The position numbers and the translations under genes were made by a program. This document shows positions 48,372 through 58,607 of a DNA stretch of 64,000 bases, piece after piece (position 1 is the stretch's first letter; every line of letters starts with the position of its first letter). Source of the DNA: Microlunatus endophyticus (GTDB taxonomy: Bacteria > Actinomycetota > Actinomycetes > Propionibacteriales > Propionibacteriaceae). The stretch covers positions 62,001 to 126,000 of the forward strand of contig NZ_BMMZ01000011.1 of NCBI RefSeq assembly GCF_014646195.1, given 5' to 3'. The notes under the pieces were generated by a model that saw nothing but the letters and a program-made list of their open reading frames with translations, ran no database searches and was not told the origin of the DNA.

Positions 48372-50089
48372 GCCTTCCCGGTATCCCGGTCGCCATCCGC
48401 CGTCGCTACGGGCCCGTCGCGCGGATCGTGACAATCGCGTGCGGCGTGATCATCGCCGCATCCGCTTACCTGCCGTGGGCGTACGGCTCCGATGCGCTGG
48501 ACAACGTGACCTACGTCGGCGGCCCGAGCTTCATCCAGTTCATCGCCTTGGGCATGGGACTGGTGCTGCCCGCCCTTGTCGTCTGCTCGATCCGCTGGCC
48601 TGCAGGTTTCGGCCGGACCCGGGTCGGCTGGATCCGAGGCGCGCGAGCACTGGCCACCGGCCTGTTGATCATCTTCGTGGTGATCGCGGGTGCGATCTCG
48701 GTCCAACTCGGCGGCACGATCAACATCAACTACGGCGCCTGGGTCGGGCTCGCCGCCGCCTTGATCGGTTTCGTCGCGACGCGGTTCCTGGTCCAGGAGG
48801 GCGCGCCGACCGTCAACCGGCTGAAGACGCCAGGCTGGCTGAGCATCCTGGCCATCGCCGTGGTGATGCTGGTGATGTTGTTCGTCGCCTACTACGCGCT
48901 GGACCAGAGCAATCCCGGCACCTTCGTCACGTTCATCGTCTACACCGGTGTCGGGGTCGCGGTGCTGCTCCGGACGGGTGCCCTCGGATGGCTGACCGCT
49001 GCAACCGGCGCCCACCGCCGGGTGATGTTGCTCGCCGCCTTCCTGGTGGCGTTCCTCTTCCCGTTCACCCAGGGTGGGTCCGACGCCAACATGTCGATCG
49101 CCGCACAGGTGCTGGTCTTCGCCGCGACCGCGATGGGCTTGAACATCGTGGTCGGCCTGGCCGGACTGCTCGACCTCGGCTACATCGCCTTTCTCGGCTC
49201 CGGCGCCTTCGTAGCCGCCATGCTGTCCGGCACGGCGATGGCCACCTTCGACGTGCATCCGCCCTTCATCGTGACGATGCTGCTCAGCGGGTGCGTCGCG
49301 GCCACCCTCGGCCTGGTCATCGGATCGCCGACGCTGCGGGTGTCCGGCGACTACTTGGCGATCATCACCCTCGCCTTCGGTGAGATCTTCCGGTTGTCGA
49401 TGAACAACCTGGACGGCAGCGACGGTCCGGATCTCACCCATGGATCCCGCGGCATCTCCGACACCGGTGACCTGAATCTCTTCGGCTTCGACTTCGGGGC
49501 GACCCACACGATCGCCGGGATCGAGATCGGCCGGTTTGCCAACTACTACTTCATCCTGCTGATCTGGCTGGCGATCGTGATCTTGATCTTCAGCAGGTTG
49601 AACAACTCCCGGATCGGCCGCGGCTGGGTCGCGATCCGGGAGGATGAGAAGGCGGCCGAGGCGATGGGGGTCAACGTCTTCGGACTCAAGCTCTTGGCCT
49701 TCGCCAGCGGCGCTTTCCTGGCGGGCGTCGCCGGGTCGATCAAGGCCCATGTCGACATCTCCGTCACCCCGGACTCGTACGTCTTCCTGCAGTCGTCCTT
49801 CCTGCTGGCGGCCGTGGTGCTCGGCGGCATGGGCACGGTGCTGGGCGTGCTGATCGGCGCGACCCTGTTGCAGCTGATGCCGGAGAAACTGCGGTTCGTC
49901 AACGAGTACCGGCTGATGTTCTTCGGCCTGCTGCTGGTCGTGATGATGCGCTTCCGGCCCGAGGGCATCATCGCCAGCGAGCGACGGCAACTGGAGTTCC
50001 ACGACGAGGACGAGGAGTTGGCCGAGCGACTCGACGACAACCTCGGGCCGTCGACCGGAGCAGTGGCTGTGGAAGGAGCAAGCCGATGA
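48368..50089 (+). CDS. livM: Branched-chain amino acid ABC transporter permease LivM, N-terminally extended
   Basis: 573 residues, longer than common LivM proteins (about 300-425). The C-terminal 320 residues are typical: VGLAGLLDLGYIAFLGSGAFVAAML, LVIGSPTLRVSGDYLAIITLAFGEIFRL, and GRGWVAIREDEKAAEAMGVNVFGLKLLAFASGAFLAGVAG. The N-terminal 240 residues add about five extra hydrophobic helices with no catalytic motif. ATGA overlaps at both ends indicate tight coupling with livH and livG. Confidence 0.93.
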   Translation: MSLPGIPVAIRRRYGPVARIVTIACGVIIAASAYLPWAYGSDALDNVTYVGGPSFIQFIALGMGLVLPALVVCSIRWPAGFGRTRVGWIRGARALATGLLIIFVVIAGAISVQLGGTININYGAWVGLAAALIGFVATRFLVQEGAPTVNRLKTPGWLSILAIAVVMLVMLFVAYYALDQSNPGTFVTFIVYTGVGVAVLLRTGALGWLTAATGAHRRVMLLAAFLVAFLFPFTQGGSDANMSIAAQVLVFAATAMGLNIVVGLAGLLDLGYIAFLGSGAFVAAMLSGTAMATFDVHPPFIVTMLLSGCVAATLGLVIGSPTLRVSGDYLAIITLAFGEIFRLSMNNLDGSDGPDLTHGSRGISDTGDLNLFGFDFGATHTIAGIEIGRFANYYFILLIWLAIVILIFSRLNNSRIGRGWVAIREDEKAAEAMGVNVFGLKLLAFASGAFLAGVAGSIKAHVDISVTPDSYVFLQSSFLLAAVVLGGMGTVLGVLIGATLLQLMPEKLRFVNEYRLMFFGLLLVVMMRFRPEGIIASERRQLEFHDEDEELAERLDDNLGPSTGAVAVEGASR

Positions 50090-50914
50090 CCCAGACAGCG
50101 ACGACCGACGCCGGGACCCCGACCGAACTCGAGCCACTGCTCAGCGCCCGCCAGGTGACCATGCGCTTCGGTGGCCTGGTGGCCGTCGACAAGGTCGACT
50201 TCGACGTCTACCCGGGCGAGATCATGGGGCTGATCGGTCCCAACGGTGCCGGCAAGACGACCTTTTTCAACTGCCTCACGGGGTTGTACAAACCCACCTC
50301 TGGTCGGGTGGTGTTCAACGGCGCCCTGCTACCCCCGAAGCCGGGCAGAGTGGTCCGTGCCGGCGTCGCCCGGACGTTCCAGAACATCCGGCTCTTCGCC
50401 AACATGACCGCTCTGGAGAACGTCATGGTGGCCCGCTACTGCCGGACGTCGTCGGGGCCGTTGACCTCCATCGTCCGCGGGCCCAAGTACCGGCGCGAAG
50501 AGCGGGAGACCGAGGACCGCGCGACCGAGCTGCTGGATTTCGTCGGTCTGCCGGAAGTGGCCGGCAATCTGGCCCGCAATCTGTCCTACGGCGATCAACG
50601 ACGATTGGAGATCGCCCGGGCCCTGGCCACCGATCCGAAACTGCTATTGCTGGACGAGCCGACCGCCGGCATGAATCCGCAGGAGACCCGGCAGGCCGAG
50701 GAGCTGATCTTCAAGATCAAGGACCGCGGGCTGGCGGTGATCACCATCGAGCACGACATGCGCTTCATCTTCAATCTCTGCGACCGGGTGCTGTGCCTGG
50801 TGCAGGGTCGGCCGCTGGTGCTCGGCACCCCGGACCAGGTGCAATCCGATCCGCGGGTGATCGAGGCCTACATCGGCACCGGAGCCCAGGAGGCCGATGG
50901 ACAGGTGGGTCGAG

Positions 50915-50922
<8 letters not shown>
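50086..50922 (+). CDS. livG: Branched-chain amino acid ABC transporter ATPase LivG
   Basis: 278 residues. Walker A is GLIGPNGAGKTTFFNC, the signature NLSYGDQRRLEIARALATDP, Walker B LLLLDEPTAGMNPQET and the switch histidine ITIEHDMRFIFNL. SARQVTMRFGGLVAVDKVDF is the usual LivG start region. The NBD powers import together with LivF. It overlaps livM by 4 nt and livF by 8 nt. Confidence 0.95.
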
Positions 50923-51622
<700 letters not shown>

Positions 51623-51648
51623 GGCGGGCGTGTCGAAGCGCCCTGGGA

Positions 51649-53094
51649 TCAGACCTGCGACACCTCCGGCCCTGGCCGCGCCGGGTCCAGCTCTGGCTGC
51701 ACCGGTGCCGCTGCGACGAAATCCCTCGACCGGATCAGTGCCAGCGCCAACAGCCCGCCCAGCACGGCCAGGCCGCCGGAGACCACGAACAGCTCGTTGA
51801 GGCCACCGGCGTACGCGGTCCTCAGACCGTCGGTCGCGCCGTGGTTCCGCAGCGCGGCCGCGAAGATCGAGCCGTAGGCGGCGATGCCGACCGCGATACC
51901 GACCTGCCGGAGCGTGGTGTTGGCGCCCGAGGCCATGCCGGCGCTGCGGTGGTGAACCACGCCGACCGCGGTGGACGCGAGCGGCGGGTTGACCAGGCCG
52001 GAGCCGGCCCCGGCGATGATCAGTCCGGGGATCAGGTGGGCCCATCCGTCGGCTGCGGTGATGCCCGCCATCGTGAACAGTCCGAGGCCGACCAGGACCA
52101 GGCCGGGACCGATCAGCCAGCGGACCGGCAGGTGCGCGGAGAGCCGCCCGGCGATGGTGGCCGTGATCATGGCGATCCCCGACATCAGCAGCAGCCGTAC
52201 GCCGCTGGCCAGGGCCGAGTACTGCAGATCGTTCTGCAGGTAGAGCGTGACGTAGAGCAGCATCGCGAAGAGGGAGCCGTTCATCGCGAACGCCGCCACC
52301 AGTCCACCGACGAACGTCGGGATCCGGAGCAGGCCGAGGTCGAACATCGGGTGGGCGACCGCGTGCTCGATGACGATGAAGGCGATCAGCAGGACCGCGG
52401 CTGCGACGAAACTGCCGATCACGATCCGGTCGTCCCAACCGGATTCACTGGCCCGGATCAGGCCGTAGACGAGTCCCGCCAGCGTCGCCGTCAGCGTCAC
52501 GAAGCCGGCGATATCCGGTCGGTGGGCGTGCGGAACACGGGACTCCTCCAGGTAGCGCGCTCCGATCGCGAACGCCACGACGCCGATCGGCAGGTTCACC
52601 CAGAACACGCCCCGCCAGTCGAGTCCGGTCGTGATCACGCCACCGAGCACCGGGCCGAGAGCGGTAGCCAGGCCGGTGACGGCACCCCAGACGCCGAAGG
52701 CGACGCCGCGCTCCCGGCCATGGAAGGTGGCCGCGAGCAGCGCCAGCGAGGTGGCGAAGAGCACGGCGCCGCCGACGCCCTGCGCGGCCCGGGAGATGAT
52801 CAGCGCGGTCGGATCCTGCGCCAGCGCGCAGGCCAGCGAACCGGCGGTGAAGACGGCCAGACCGGCGAGGAAGAGACGCTTGCGGCCGAAGCGGTCGGCC
52901 AGCACGCCCGAGGTGAGCAGCAGGGCTGCCAGCGTGAGCGCGTACGCGTCGGTGACCCATTGCAGGTCGGAAAGGCCGGCACCGAGATCGCGTTCGATGT
53001 CGGGGAGTGCGACGGTCACGATCGTGACGTCGAGCAGCAGCATGAAGGTCGCGGCGCAGACAACGCCGAGACTCAGTCGTTTGATGGTAGACAC
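51649..53094 (-). CDS. MFS drug:H+ antiporter, DHA2 (EmrB/QacA) type
   Basis: 481 residues with 14 hydrophobic helices. MLLLDVTIVTVALPDIERDLGAGLSDLQWVTDAYAL is the classical DHA2 start (motif D1), GVLADRFGRKRLFLAG is motif A, and GPVLGGVITTGLDWRGVFWVNLPIGV is motif C. It is probably an efflux pump for a toxic or signalling compound. The start is GTG 53094 with GGAGGG upstream. It is divergent from the Lrp-like regulator gene, 133 bp away, which probably controls it. Confidence 0.92.
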   Translation of the reverse strand: MSTIKRLSLGVVCAATFMLLLDVTIVTVALPDIERDLGAGLSDLQWVTDAYALTLAALLLTSGVLADRFGRKRLFLAGLAVFTAGSLACALAQDPTALIISRAAQGVGGAVLFATSLALLAATFHGRERGVAFGVWGAVTGLATALGPVLGGVITTGLDWRGVFWVNLPIGVVAFAIGARYLEESRVPHAHRPDIAGFVTLTATLAGLVYGLIRASESGWDDRIVIGSFVAAAVLLIAFIVIEHAVAHPMFDLGLLRIPTFVGGLVAAFAMNGSLFAMLLYVTLYLQNDLQYSALASGVRLLLMSGIAMITATIAGRLSAHLPVRWLIGPGLVLVGLGLFTMAGITAADGWAHLIPGLIIAGAGSGLVNPPLASTAVGVVHHRSAGMASGANTTLRQVGIAVGIAAYGSIFAAALRNHGATDGLRTAYAGGLNELFVVSGGLAVLGGLLALALIRSRDFVAAAPVQPELDPARPGPEVSQV

Positions 53095-53192
53095 GGTCCC
53101 TCCGATCTTGAGATTCTGGGAGAGGTCTACCTCGCGACATCACGAGTTCAGACGCTGAAACGAGCTTACGTGTGGTTGTCTGTCACTCTTGA

Positions 53193-53202
53193 GAATCGAT
53201 TC
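53193..53202. promoter_or_regulatory. Palindromic candidate operator between the MFS and Lrp-like genes
   Basis: GAATCGATTC is a perfect 10-bp palindrome preceded by CTTGA. A related CTTGAGATTC lies near 53107-53117, close to the MFS gene. Two similar half-related sites in a divergent spacer fit an Lrp/AsnC-type autoregulator and target operator, but binding is inference. Confidence 0.4.
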
Positions 53203-53227
53203 GAGGGATTGCGACAGAGGGTGGGCG

Positions 53228-54229
53228 ATGGAGCCGGATGATCTGCGACTGATCCGGGCACTGCAAATGGCACCGCGAGCCAGCTTCGCCCGGCTCGCAG
53301 CGGTGCTCGGGATGCACGAGCGCACTGTGTCCCGGCGCTACAGCGCGCTACGGCGCCAGGGCATGATCAGGATCTTCGGTCTGGTCAATCCGATGGCCCT
53401 CGGCCAGCAGGCGTGGAATGTCCGCGTGCGGTGCCGACCGGATGCCTCGACCTCGATCGCCACCGCCCTTGCGAAACGGCCGGACGTGGCGTGGGTGGGG
53501 ATCTCCGGCGCCGGTTCCGAGGTGAGTTTCGCCGTCCGGTCGTTGTCTGCCGAAAGCCGGGAGCTGCTGCTCACCAGGAGCCTGCCGCGGACGGCTCAGG
53601 TGCTCGACATCGAAGCCCGCGTGATCCTGCACGTCTTCATCGGCATGGAGTCGATGGATTGGGCGGGACTGGAGACCGTCCTCAGCAGTGAGGAGGCGGC
53701 GCAACTGGCCGACTCGGCGGTGCCGCCGATCCAGAACGAGCAGGCGGCCGAGAACCGCACCGTCACGCTGGAGCCGTACGACACCGCCATCGTCGACTGC
53801 CTCGTCGTCGACGGGCGCGCCGGGACGGCGCGGCTGGCCGAGGCCGCCGGGATCAGCGAGGGACGGGCGGCCCGTCGATTGGCCACGCTGATCCGGAGCC
53901 GTACGGTGATGATCGATCTCGATCTGGCAGCGACACTTTTCGGCTATCCGATGTACGCCAGGATCGACATGATGGTGAGCCCGTCACAGCTGGACCGGGT
54001 CGGCCGGGAGATCGCCGACATTCCCGAGGTGGGTTATGCCGCGGCGATCAGTGGCCGGACCAACCTGATGGCCTCGCTGACCTGCCGTGATCTCGACCAT
54101 CTCTACCAGGTGGCCAGCGACCGGATCGGCAGCATCGCCGGCATCGTCTCGATGCAGATCGAGCCCGCTACGCGGATCGTCAAGCAATCGGGCGGCCTGG
54201 TCGTCGACGGTCGCCTGATCGAGCCGTGA
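53228..54229 (+). CDS. Lrp/AsnC family regulator with duplicated HTH-ligand modules
   Basis: 333 residues, about twice the usual Lrp/AsnC length. The first HTH is DDLRLIRALQMAPRASFARLAAVLGMHERTVSRRYSALRRQGMI, followed by an AsnC-like alpha/beta domain. A second HTH (EPYDTAIVDCLVVDGRAGTARLAEAAGISEGRAARRLATLI) and a second ligand-like domain (YARIDMMVSPSQLDRVGREIADIPEVGYAAAISGRTNLMASLTC) follow. Such tandem proteins can act as intramolecular dimers. ATG 53228 is chosen because the first HTH starts directly after it. It likely regulates the divergent MFS exporter. Confidence 0.87.
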   Translation: MEPDDLRLIRALQMAPRASFARLAAVLGMHERTVSRRYSALRRQGMIRIFGLVNPMALGQQAWNVRVRCRPDASTSIATALAKRPDVAWVGISGAGSEVSFAVRSLSAESRELLLTRSLPRTAQVLDIEARVILHVFIGMESMDWAGLETVLSSEEAAQLADSAVPPIQNEQAAENRTVTLEPYDTAIVDCLVVDGRAGTARLAEAAGISEGRAARRLATLIRSRTVMIDLDLAATLFGYPMYARIDMMVSPSQLDRVGREIADIPEVGYAAAISGRTNLMASLTCRDLDHLYQVASDRIGSIAGIVSMQIEPATRIVKQSGGLVVDGRLIEP

Positions 54230-54250
54230 CGTGGCCGGACGGTCGCCGGT

Positions 54251-54688
54251 TCAGCTGGGCGCGGGAAGCAGCTGACAGGTCAGCCGCGCGGTGCAGATCC
54301 TGTGGTCCTGGTCGTCGGTGAGCACGATCTCGTACATCGCCGTCGTGCGGCCGAGCCGGATCGCCGTGGCCACGCCGGTGACGTGACCGGACCGTACGGC
54401 CCGGTGGTGGGTGGCGTTGATGTCGACCCCGACCGGGATGGCGTCCGGTCGGGCATGGGCGAAGGCCGCCATCGAGCCGAGCGTCTCGGCCATCACGCAC
54501 GACGCGCCGCCGTGCCACAGCCCGAACGGCTGGGTGTTGCCCTCGACGGGGACGCGGCCGACCGCCCGCTCCGGGCTGAGCTCGAGCAGCTCGAACCCCA
54601 TCTTCGCGTCCAAGGCACTGGTGAAATCCTGGGTCCACTCGGGCAGGCCGCCCACTTTCTCGGGCAGGTCAGGGGTCACGTCCGGCAT
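54251..54688 (-). CDS. PaaI-type hotdog-fold thioesterase
   Basis: About 145 residues with FGLWHGGASCVMAETLGSMAAFAHA, the hotdog helix with the HGG motif, and VGVDINATHHRAVRSGHVTGVATAIRLGRTTAMYEIVL. The family hydrolyses acyl-CoA thioesters (for example phenylacetyl-CoA or 1,4-dihydroxy-2-naphthoyl-CoA). The menaquinone enzyme is one possibility but no men gene is near. ATG 54688 lies 6 nt after TAGTTT, giving a leaderless start; GTG 54694 is an alternative. Divergent from polA. Confidence 0.87.
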   Translation of the reverse strand: MPDVTPDLPEKVGGLPEWTQDFTSALDAKMGFELLELSPERAVGRVPVEGNTQPFGLWHGGASCVMAETLGSMAAFAHARPDAIPVGVDINATHHRAVRSGHVTGVATAIRLGRTTAMYEIVLTDDQDHRICTARLTCQLLPAPS

Positions 54689-54694
54689 GGGCAC

Positions 54695-54756
54695 AAACTA
54701 TCGTCAGCCGCGCGATCCGGCGCTGAATGGCCGCTGTCGGTGGAGCCGTCTAGAGT
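54695..54756. promoter_or_regulatory. Compact divergent leaderless promoters (thioesterase and polA)
   Basis: On the minus strand TAGTTT (54695-54700) precedes the thioesterase ATG by 6 nt. On the plus strand TAGAGT (54751-54756) precedes the polA GTG by 7 nt. The 50 bp between the two hexamers would hold both -35 regions. Confidence 0.5.
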
Positions 54757-54763
54757 CGGGTTC

Positions 54764-57547
54764 GTGCCGACGCAGACCCAAGCCGTACGAGCCGCCGCCA
54801 GGAAGGCGGCCGCGAAGAAAGCAACGCCCGCGCCGGAGCCGGAGAAACCGCGACTGTTGCTGATCGACGGGCATTCGGTGGCGTACCGGGCGTTCTTCGC
54901 GCTGCCGGTGGAGAACTTCTCGACCAAGACCGGGCAGCACACCAACGCCGTGTTCGGATTCACCTCGATGTTGATCAACGTGCTCCGCGACGAGCGGCCG
55001 ACCCATGTCGGGGTGGCCTTCGACGTCAGCCGGCAAACCTTCCGGACCGAGGCCTACTCCGACTACAAGGCCAACCGGTCCAAATCGCCGGACGAGTTCA
55101 AGGGCCAGGTCGCGCTGATCCGGGAGGTGCTCGACGCGCTCAACATCCGCTACGTCGACAAGGACGGCTTCGAGGCCGACGACATCATCGGCACGCTGAC
55201 CAAGCAGGCCGAGGAGCACGGCATGGAGGTGCTGATCTGCTCCGGTGACCGGGACTCCTTCCAACTGGTCGACGAGCAGGTCACTGTGCTCTATCCGCGG
55301 AAGGGTGTTTCGGACCTGGCACGGATGACGCCGGACGCGGTGCTGGACCGTTATCTGGTGACCCCGGCCCGCTATCCGGAGCTCGCGGCGCTGGTCGGGG
55401 AGACCAGTGACAACCTGCCGGGCATTCCGGGCGTCGGTCCGAAGACCGCGGCCAAGTGGCTGGACACCTACGACGGCCTGGAGAATGTGATCACCCATGC
55501 CGGTGAGATCAAGGGCAAGGCCGGCGACGCATTCCGGGAGCGGATCGCCGACGTCCAGCTGAACCGCCAGATCAACGCGCTGGTCTGCGACCTCGAGCTA
55601 CCCCTGGGCGTGGACGATCTCGGGTGGCAGGAGTGGGACCGCGAGGCGGTGCACACGCTCTTCGACGGCCTCGAGTTCCGGGTGCTGCGGGACCGGCTGA
55701 TGGAGTATCTGCCGCAGCACGATGCCGACGCCGAGCCCCAGGGCGGTTTCGAGCTGGCCGGCTCGGTGCTGGATCCGGGACAGTTGGGCGAGTGGCTGGC
55801 TGAGCACGCCGGCGTCGGACGGGTCGGCGTCGCCCCGATCGGCCACTGGGGTGCCGGCACCGGCGACATCACCGCGGTTGCGCTGGCCGCCGGCGACGGT
55901 GCGGCGGCGTACGCGACCACAGCTGAATTCAGCCCGGAGGACGAAGAGGCGTTCGCCGGCTGGCTCGTGGATCCGCAGCGGCAGAAGGTGATCCACGACG
56001 CCAAGGGCCCGCTGCTGGCGATCTGGGAGCGCGGCTGGGAGCTGCAGGGACTGGTGTCGGACACCCAGCTGGCCGCCTACCTGGTCCGGCCGGACCAGCG
56101 TACGTATCAGCTGGACGACCTGACGGTCCGCTACCTGAAACGCGAGCTCAAGATCGACGTCGCCGAGCTCGAGCCGACCGAGGAGGACAGCCAAGGCCAG
56201 CTGGCTCTGGAGTTCGAGTCCGAGGATGATCACCAGACGATCGCCAACGCCGCGATGGTCCAGGCCCGGGCCGTTGTCGATCTTGCCGCGGCGCTGGATT
56301 CAGAGATCGATGATCATGGTGGCACCAAGCTGTTGCAGGAGGTCGAGCTGCCGCTGCAGCGGACGCTGGCCCGGATGGAGCGGACCGGGATCGCCATCGA
56401 CGTCGATCATCTGCAGGAGCTGGAATCCGACTTCGGCTCGACGGTCGACGAGGCCGCCCAGGACGCGTACTCCGTGCTCGACAAAGAGATCAATCTGGGC
56501 TCGCCGAAGCAGTTGCAGGCAGTGCTCTTCGACGAGTTGGGGATGCCCAAGACCCGGCGCACCCGGACCGGTTACACCACCGACGCCGATGCGCTGCAGG
56601 GCCTGTTCGTCAAGACCGAGCACCCGTTCCTGGCCCATCTGCTCAAGCACCGCGACGCGATCCGGCTGAAGCAGACCGTCGAGGGACTGCTGGCGGCGAT
56701 CTCCGACGACGGCCGGATCCACACCACCTACATGCAGACGATCGCGGCCACAGGCCGGTTGTCCAGCACCGATCCGAACCTGCAGAACATCCCGATCCGG
56801 ACCGAGGCCGGCCGGCGGATCCGTGAGGCATTCGTAGTCGGCAAAGATTTCGACTCGCTGATGAGCGCCGATTACAGCCAGATCGAGATGCGGATCATGG
56901 CCGACCAGTCCAAGGACGCCGGGCTGATCGAGGCGTTCAACTCCGGTGTCGACTTCCACACCGTTACGGCATCGCGAGTGTTCGGCGTTGCTGCCGACTC
57001 GGTCACCCCGGCGCAGCGGGCCAAGATCAAGGCGATGAATTACGGTCTGGCGTACGGGCTGAGTGCGTACGGCCTGAGTCAGCAGTTGGGGATCGAGGTG
57101 TCCGAGGCCAAGGGCCTGATGGACGAGTATTTCGAGCGCTTCGGCGGTGTCCGTGACTATCTGCGGTCGTTGGTCGAGGACGCCCGTCAGACCGAATACA
57201 CCGAGACCATCCTCGGCCGGCGCCGCTACCTGCCGGATCTGGTCAGCGACAACCGGCAGCGCCGGGAGATGGCTGAGCGGATGGCATTGAACGCACCGAT
57301 CCAGGGATCGGCGGCCGACATCATCAAGATCGCGATGCTGGACACGGAGAAGGCATTGGACGATTCGGGAATGAGATCCAGGATGCTGCTCCAGGTGCAC
57401 GACGAGTTGATCTTCGAGATCGCGCCGGGGGAGCGGGATGATCTTGAGGCATTGGTACGCGACAAGATGGGCCACGCGGTCGAGCTTGCGGTGCCACTGG
57501 ACGTGTCGGTGGGTATCGGCAGGTCCTGGTTCGACGCTGCCCACTAG
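54764..57547 (+). CDS. polA: DNA polymerase I
   Basis: 927 residues. After a basic Ala/Lys-rich start of about 20 residues comes the 5'-3' exonuclease domain (RLLLIDGHSVAYRAFFAL; DKDGFEADDIIGTL; GVGPKTAAKWL). The middle domain has the 3'-5' exonuclease fold, but its first acidic motif is missing (VGVAPIGHWGAG instead of a DTE type), so proofreading is probably inactive, as is usual in actinobacteria. The polymerase domain has SADYSQIEMRIMA, the O-helix KAMNYGLAYGLSAYGL and the VHDELIFEI motif C. It acts in Okazaki fragment processing and repair. GTG 54764 is set by the leaderless -10; an upstream open frame of 154 residues is antisense to the thioesterase gene and not coding. Confidence 0.96.
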   Translation: MPTQTQAVRAAARKAAAKKATPAPEPEKPRLLLIDGHSVAYRAFFALPVENFSTKTGQHTNAVFGFTSMLINVLRDERPTHVGVAFDVSRQTFRTEAYSDYKANRSKSPDEFKGQVALIREVLDALNIRYVDKDGFEADDIIGTLTKQAEEHGMEVLICSGDRDSFQLVDEQVTVLYPRKGVSDLARMTPDAVLDRYLVTPARYPELAALVGETSDNLPGIPGVGPKTAAKWLDTYDGLENVITHAGEIKGKAGDAFRERIADVQLNRQINALVCDLELPLGVDDLGWQEWDREAVHTLFDGLEFRVLRDRLMEYLPQHDADAEPQGGFELAGSVLDPGQLGEWLAEHAGVGRVGVAPIGHWGAGTGDITAVALAAGDGAAAYATTAEFSPEDEEAFAGWLVDPQRQKVIHDAKGPLLAIWERGWELQGLVSDTQLAAYLVRPDQRTYQLDDLTVRYLKRELKIDVAELEPTEEDSQGQLALEFESEDDHQTIANAAMVQARAVVDLAAALDSEIDDHGGTKLLQEVELPLQRTLARMERTGIAIDVDHLQELESDFGSTVDEAAQDAYSVLDKEINLGSPKQLQAVLFDELGMPKTRRTRTGYTTDADALQGLFVKTEHPFLAHLLKHRDAIRLKQTVEGLLAAISDDGRIHTTYMQTIAATGRLSSTDPNLQNIPIRTEAGRRIREAFVVGKDFDSLMSADYSQIEMRIMADQSKDAGLIEAFNSGVDFHTVTASRVFGVAADSVTPAQRAKIKAMNYGLAYGLSAYGLSQQLGIEVSEAKGLMDEYFERFGGVRDYLRSLVEDARQTEYTETILGRRRYLPDLVSDNRQRREMAERMALNAPIQGSAADIIKIAMLDTEKALDDSGMRSRMLLQVHDELIFEIAPGERDDLEALVRDKMGHAVELAVPLDVSVGIGRSWFDAAH

Positions 57548-57597
57548 GGCGATGGTTCCGTGCGCTACGGACCGAGCAGGCAAGGGATACGCTCGCG

Positions 57598-58533
57598 ATG
57601 ATCTCGCCGGAACAGTGCGACATCGACAGAATGTCGCACGTGCCCGGACCAGGAGACCTCGAGCTGTCCGATGTGCTGCCCTTGTCCGGCGGAGTCTCCG
57701 GGTCTGAGGTGGCGCGAGCCCGCTTGTCAGGTCAGGACGTCGTGGTCAAGCGCACCTCGCACTCGGAGCTGGTCGCGCTCAGGCTGTTCGCTGATCTCGA
57801 CGAGCCGATGCTGCCGGTGCTGCTCGCTTCCGGGATCGATGATCGTGGACCGTGGATCGTGATCCCTTTCCACAGTGGTGAACCGGTCGGCATCATGGGT
57901 GAAGCACCCGACATCGTGCATCGCTGTATCGGCCGGCTGCACGCCAGCTTCGTCGGCCGGACGTCCGGTCTGGCTGGTGATCTTGAACCCATCGACGAAG
58001 AGTTCGTCCGCCGCGCGCTCACCGAATTCGGTCCCGATCAACTGCGGCGGGCGCGCGGGGTGCTGCGGGAGCAGCTGTTCACCCGGGCCTCCCACCTGCT
58101 CGACCGGTTGGCGACGGATGCCGACTTCGGCAGTTGCGTCGCGGGATTCACGCCGACTGTCCTGCATGGAGATCTCTACGGCCTCAACGTGCTCCGGTCG
58201 ACGGGACCGGGTTCAGTGCCGTTGATCATCGACTGGAACGCCGCCCGGATCGGGCCGGCGATGTTCGACACCGCGATGACCTCGGCCTACGACAGCTCCG
58301 CCCGGCGTGCGCACGACCAGGGCTGGGCCGAGATCGCTGGAGCATCACCGGACGAGAGCGAGAACAGGGTGGCCCACGCCTGGTCGTCGGCCTTGATCAA
58401 CGCCATGTATGCAGGCACAGTCGCGGTCCGCTCTTCGGCCCGGGACGCCGAGCAGATGATCATGATCGCCGAGGAGTCCCTCCGGACATTCCGACTGCTC
58501 CGCCGACGTGGTCGGGCAGCCCGCCTGACCTGA
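57598..58533 (+). CDS. Aminoglycoside phosphotransferase (APH)-like kinase
   Basis: 311 residues. The ATP-binding lysine is in VVVKRTSHSELVAL, the catalytic loop is LHGDLYGLNVLR (Brenner motif with Asp and Asn) and the metal-binding aspartate is in LIIDWNAARIGPAMFD. The fold is the APH/choline kinase type; substrates may be sugars, antibiotics or small alcohols. Resistance cannot be inferred. The start may be ATG 57598 or ATG 57631. It lies alone, 50 bp after polA, with an acetyltransferase gene 74 bp downstream. Confidence 0.83.
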   Translation: MISPEQCDIDRMSHVPGPGDLELSDVLPLSGGVSGSEVARARLSGQDVVVKRTSHSELVALRLFADLDEPMLPVLLASGIDDRGPWIVIPFHSGEPVGIMGEAPDIVHRCIGRLHASFVGRTSGLAGDLEPIDEEFVRRALTEFGPDQLRRARGVLREQLFTRASHLLDRLATDADFGSCVAGFTPTVLHGDLYGLNVLRSTGPGSVPLIIDWNAARIGPAMFDTAMTSAYDSSARRAHDQGWAEIAGASPDESENRVAHAWSSALINAMYAGTVAVRSSARDAEQMIMIAEESLRTFRLLRRRGRAARLT

Positions 58534-58607
58534 CCAGGACGACCTTGTCGATCCGCTCTCGTCCGCCAGGGCAGGACCGTCACCCCACGCACGAAAGAGG
58601 TACATTC

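Noticed and set aside
54302..54763. 154-residue N-terminal extension of polA
   Set aside because: It is antisense to the thioesterase gene and not conserved-looking; a leaderless -10 lies 7 nt before GTG 54764.
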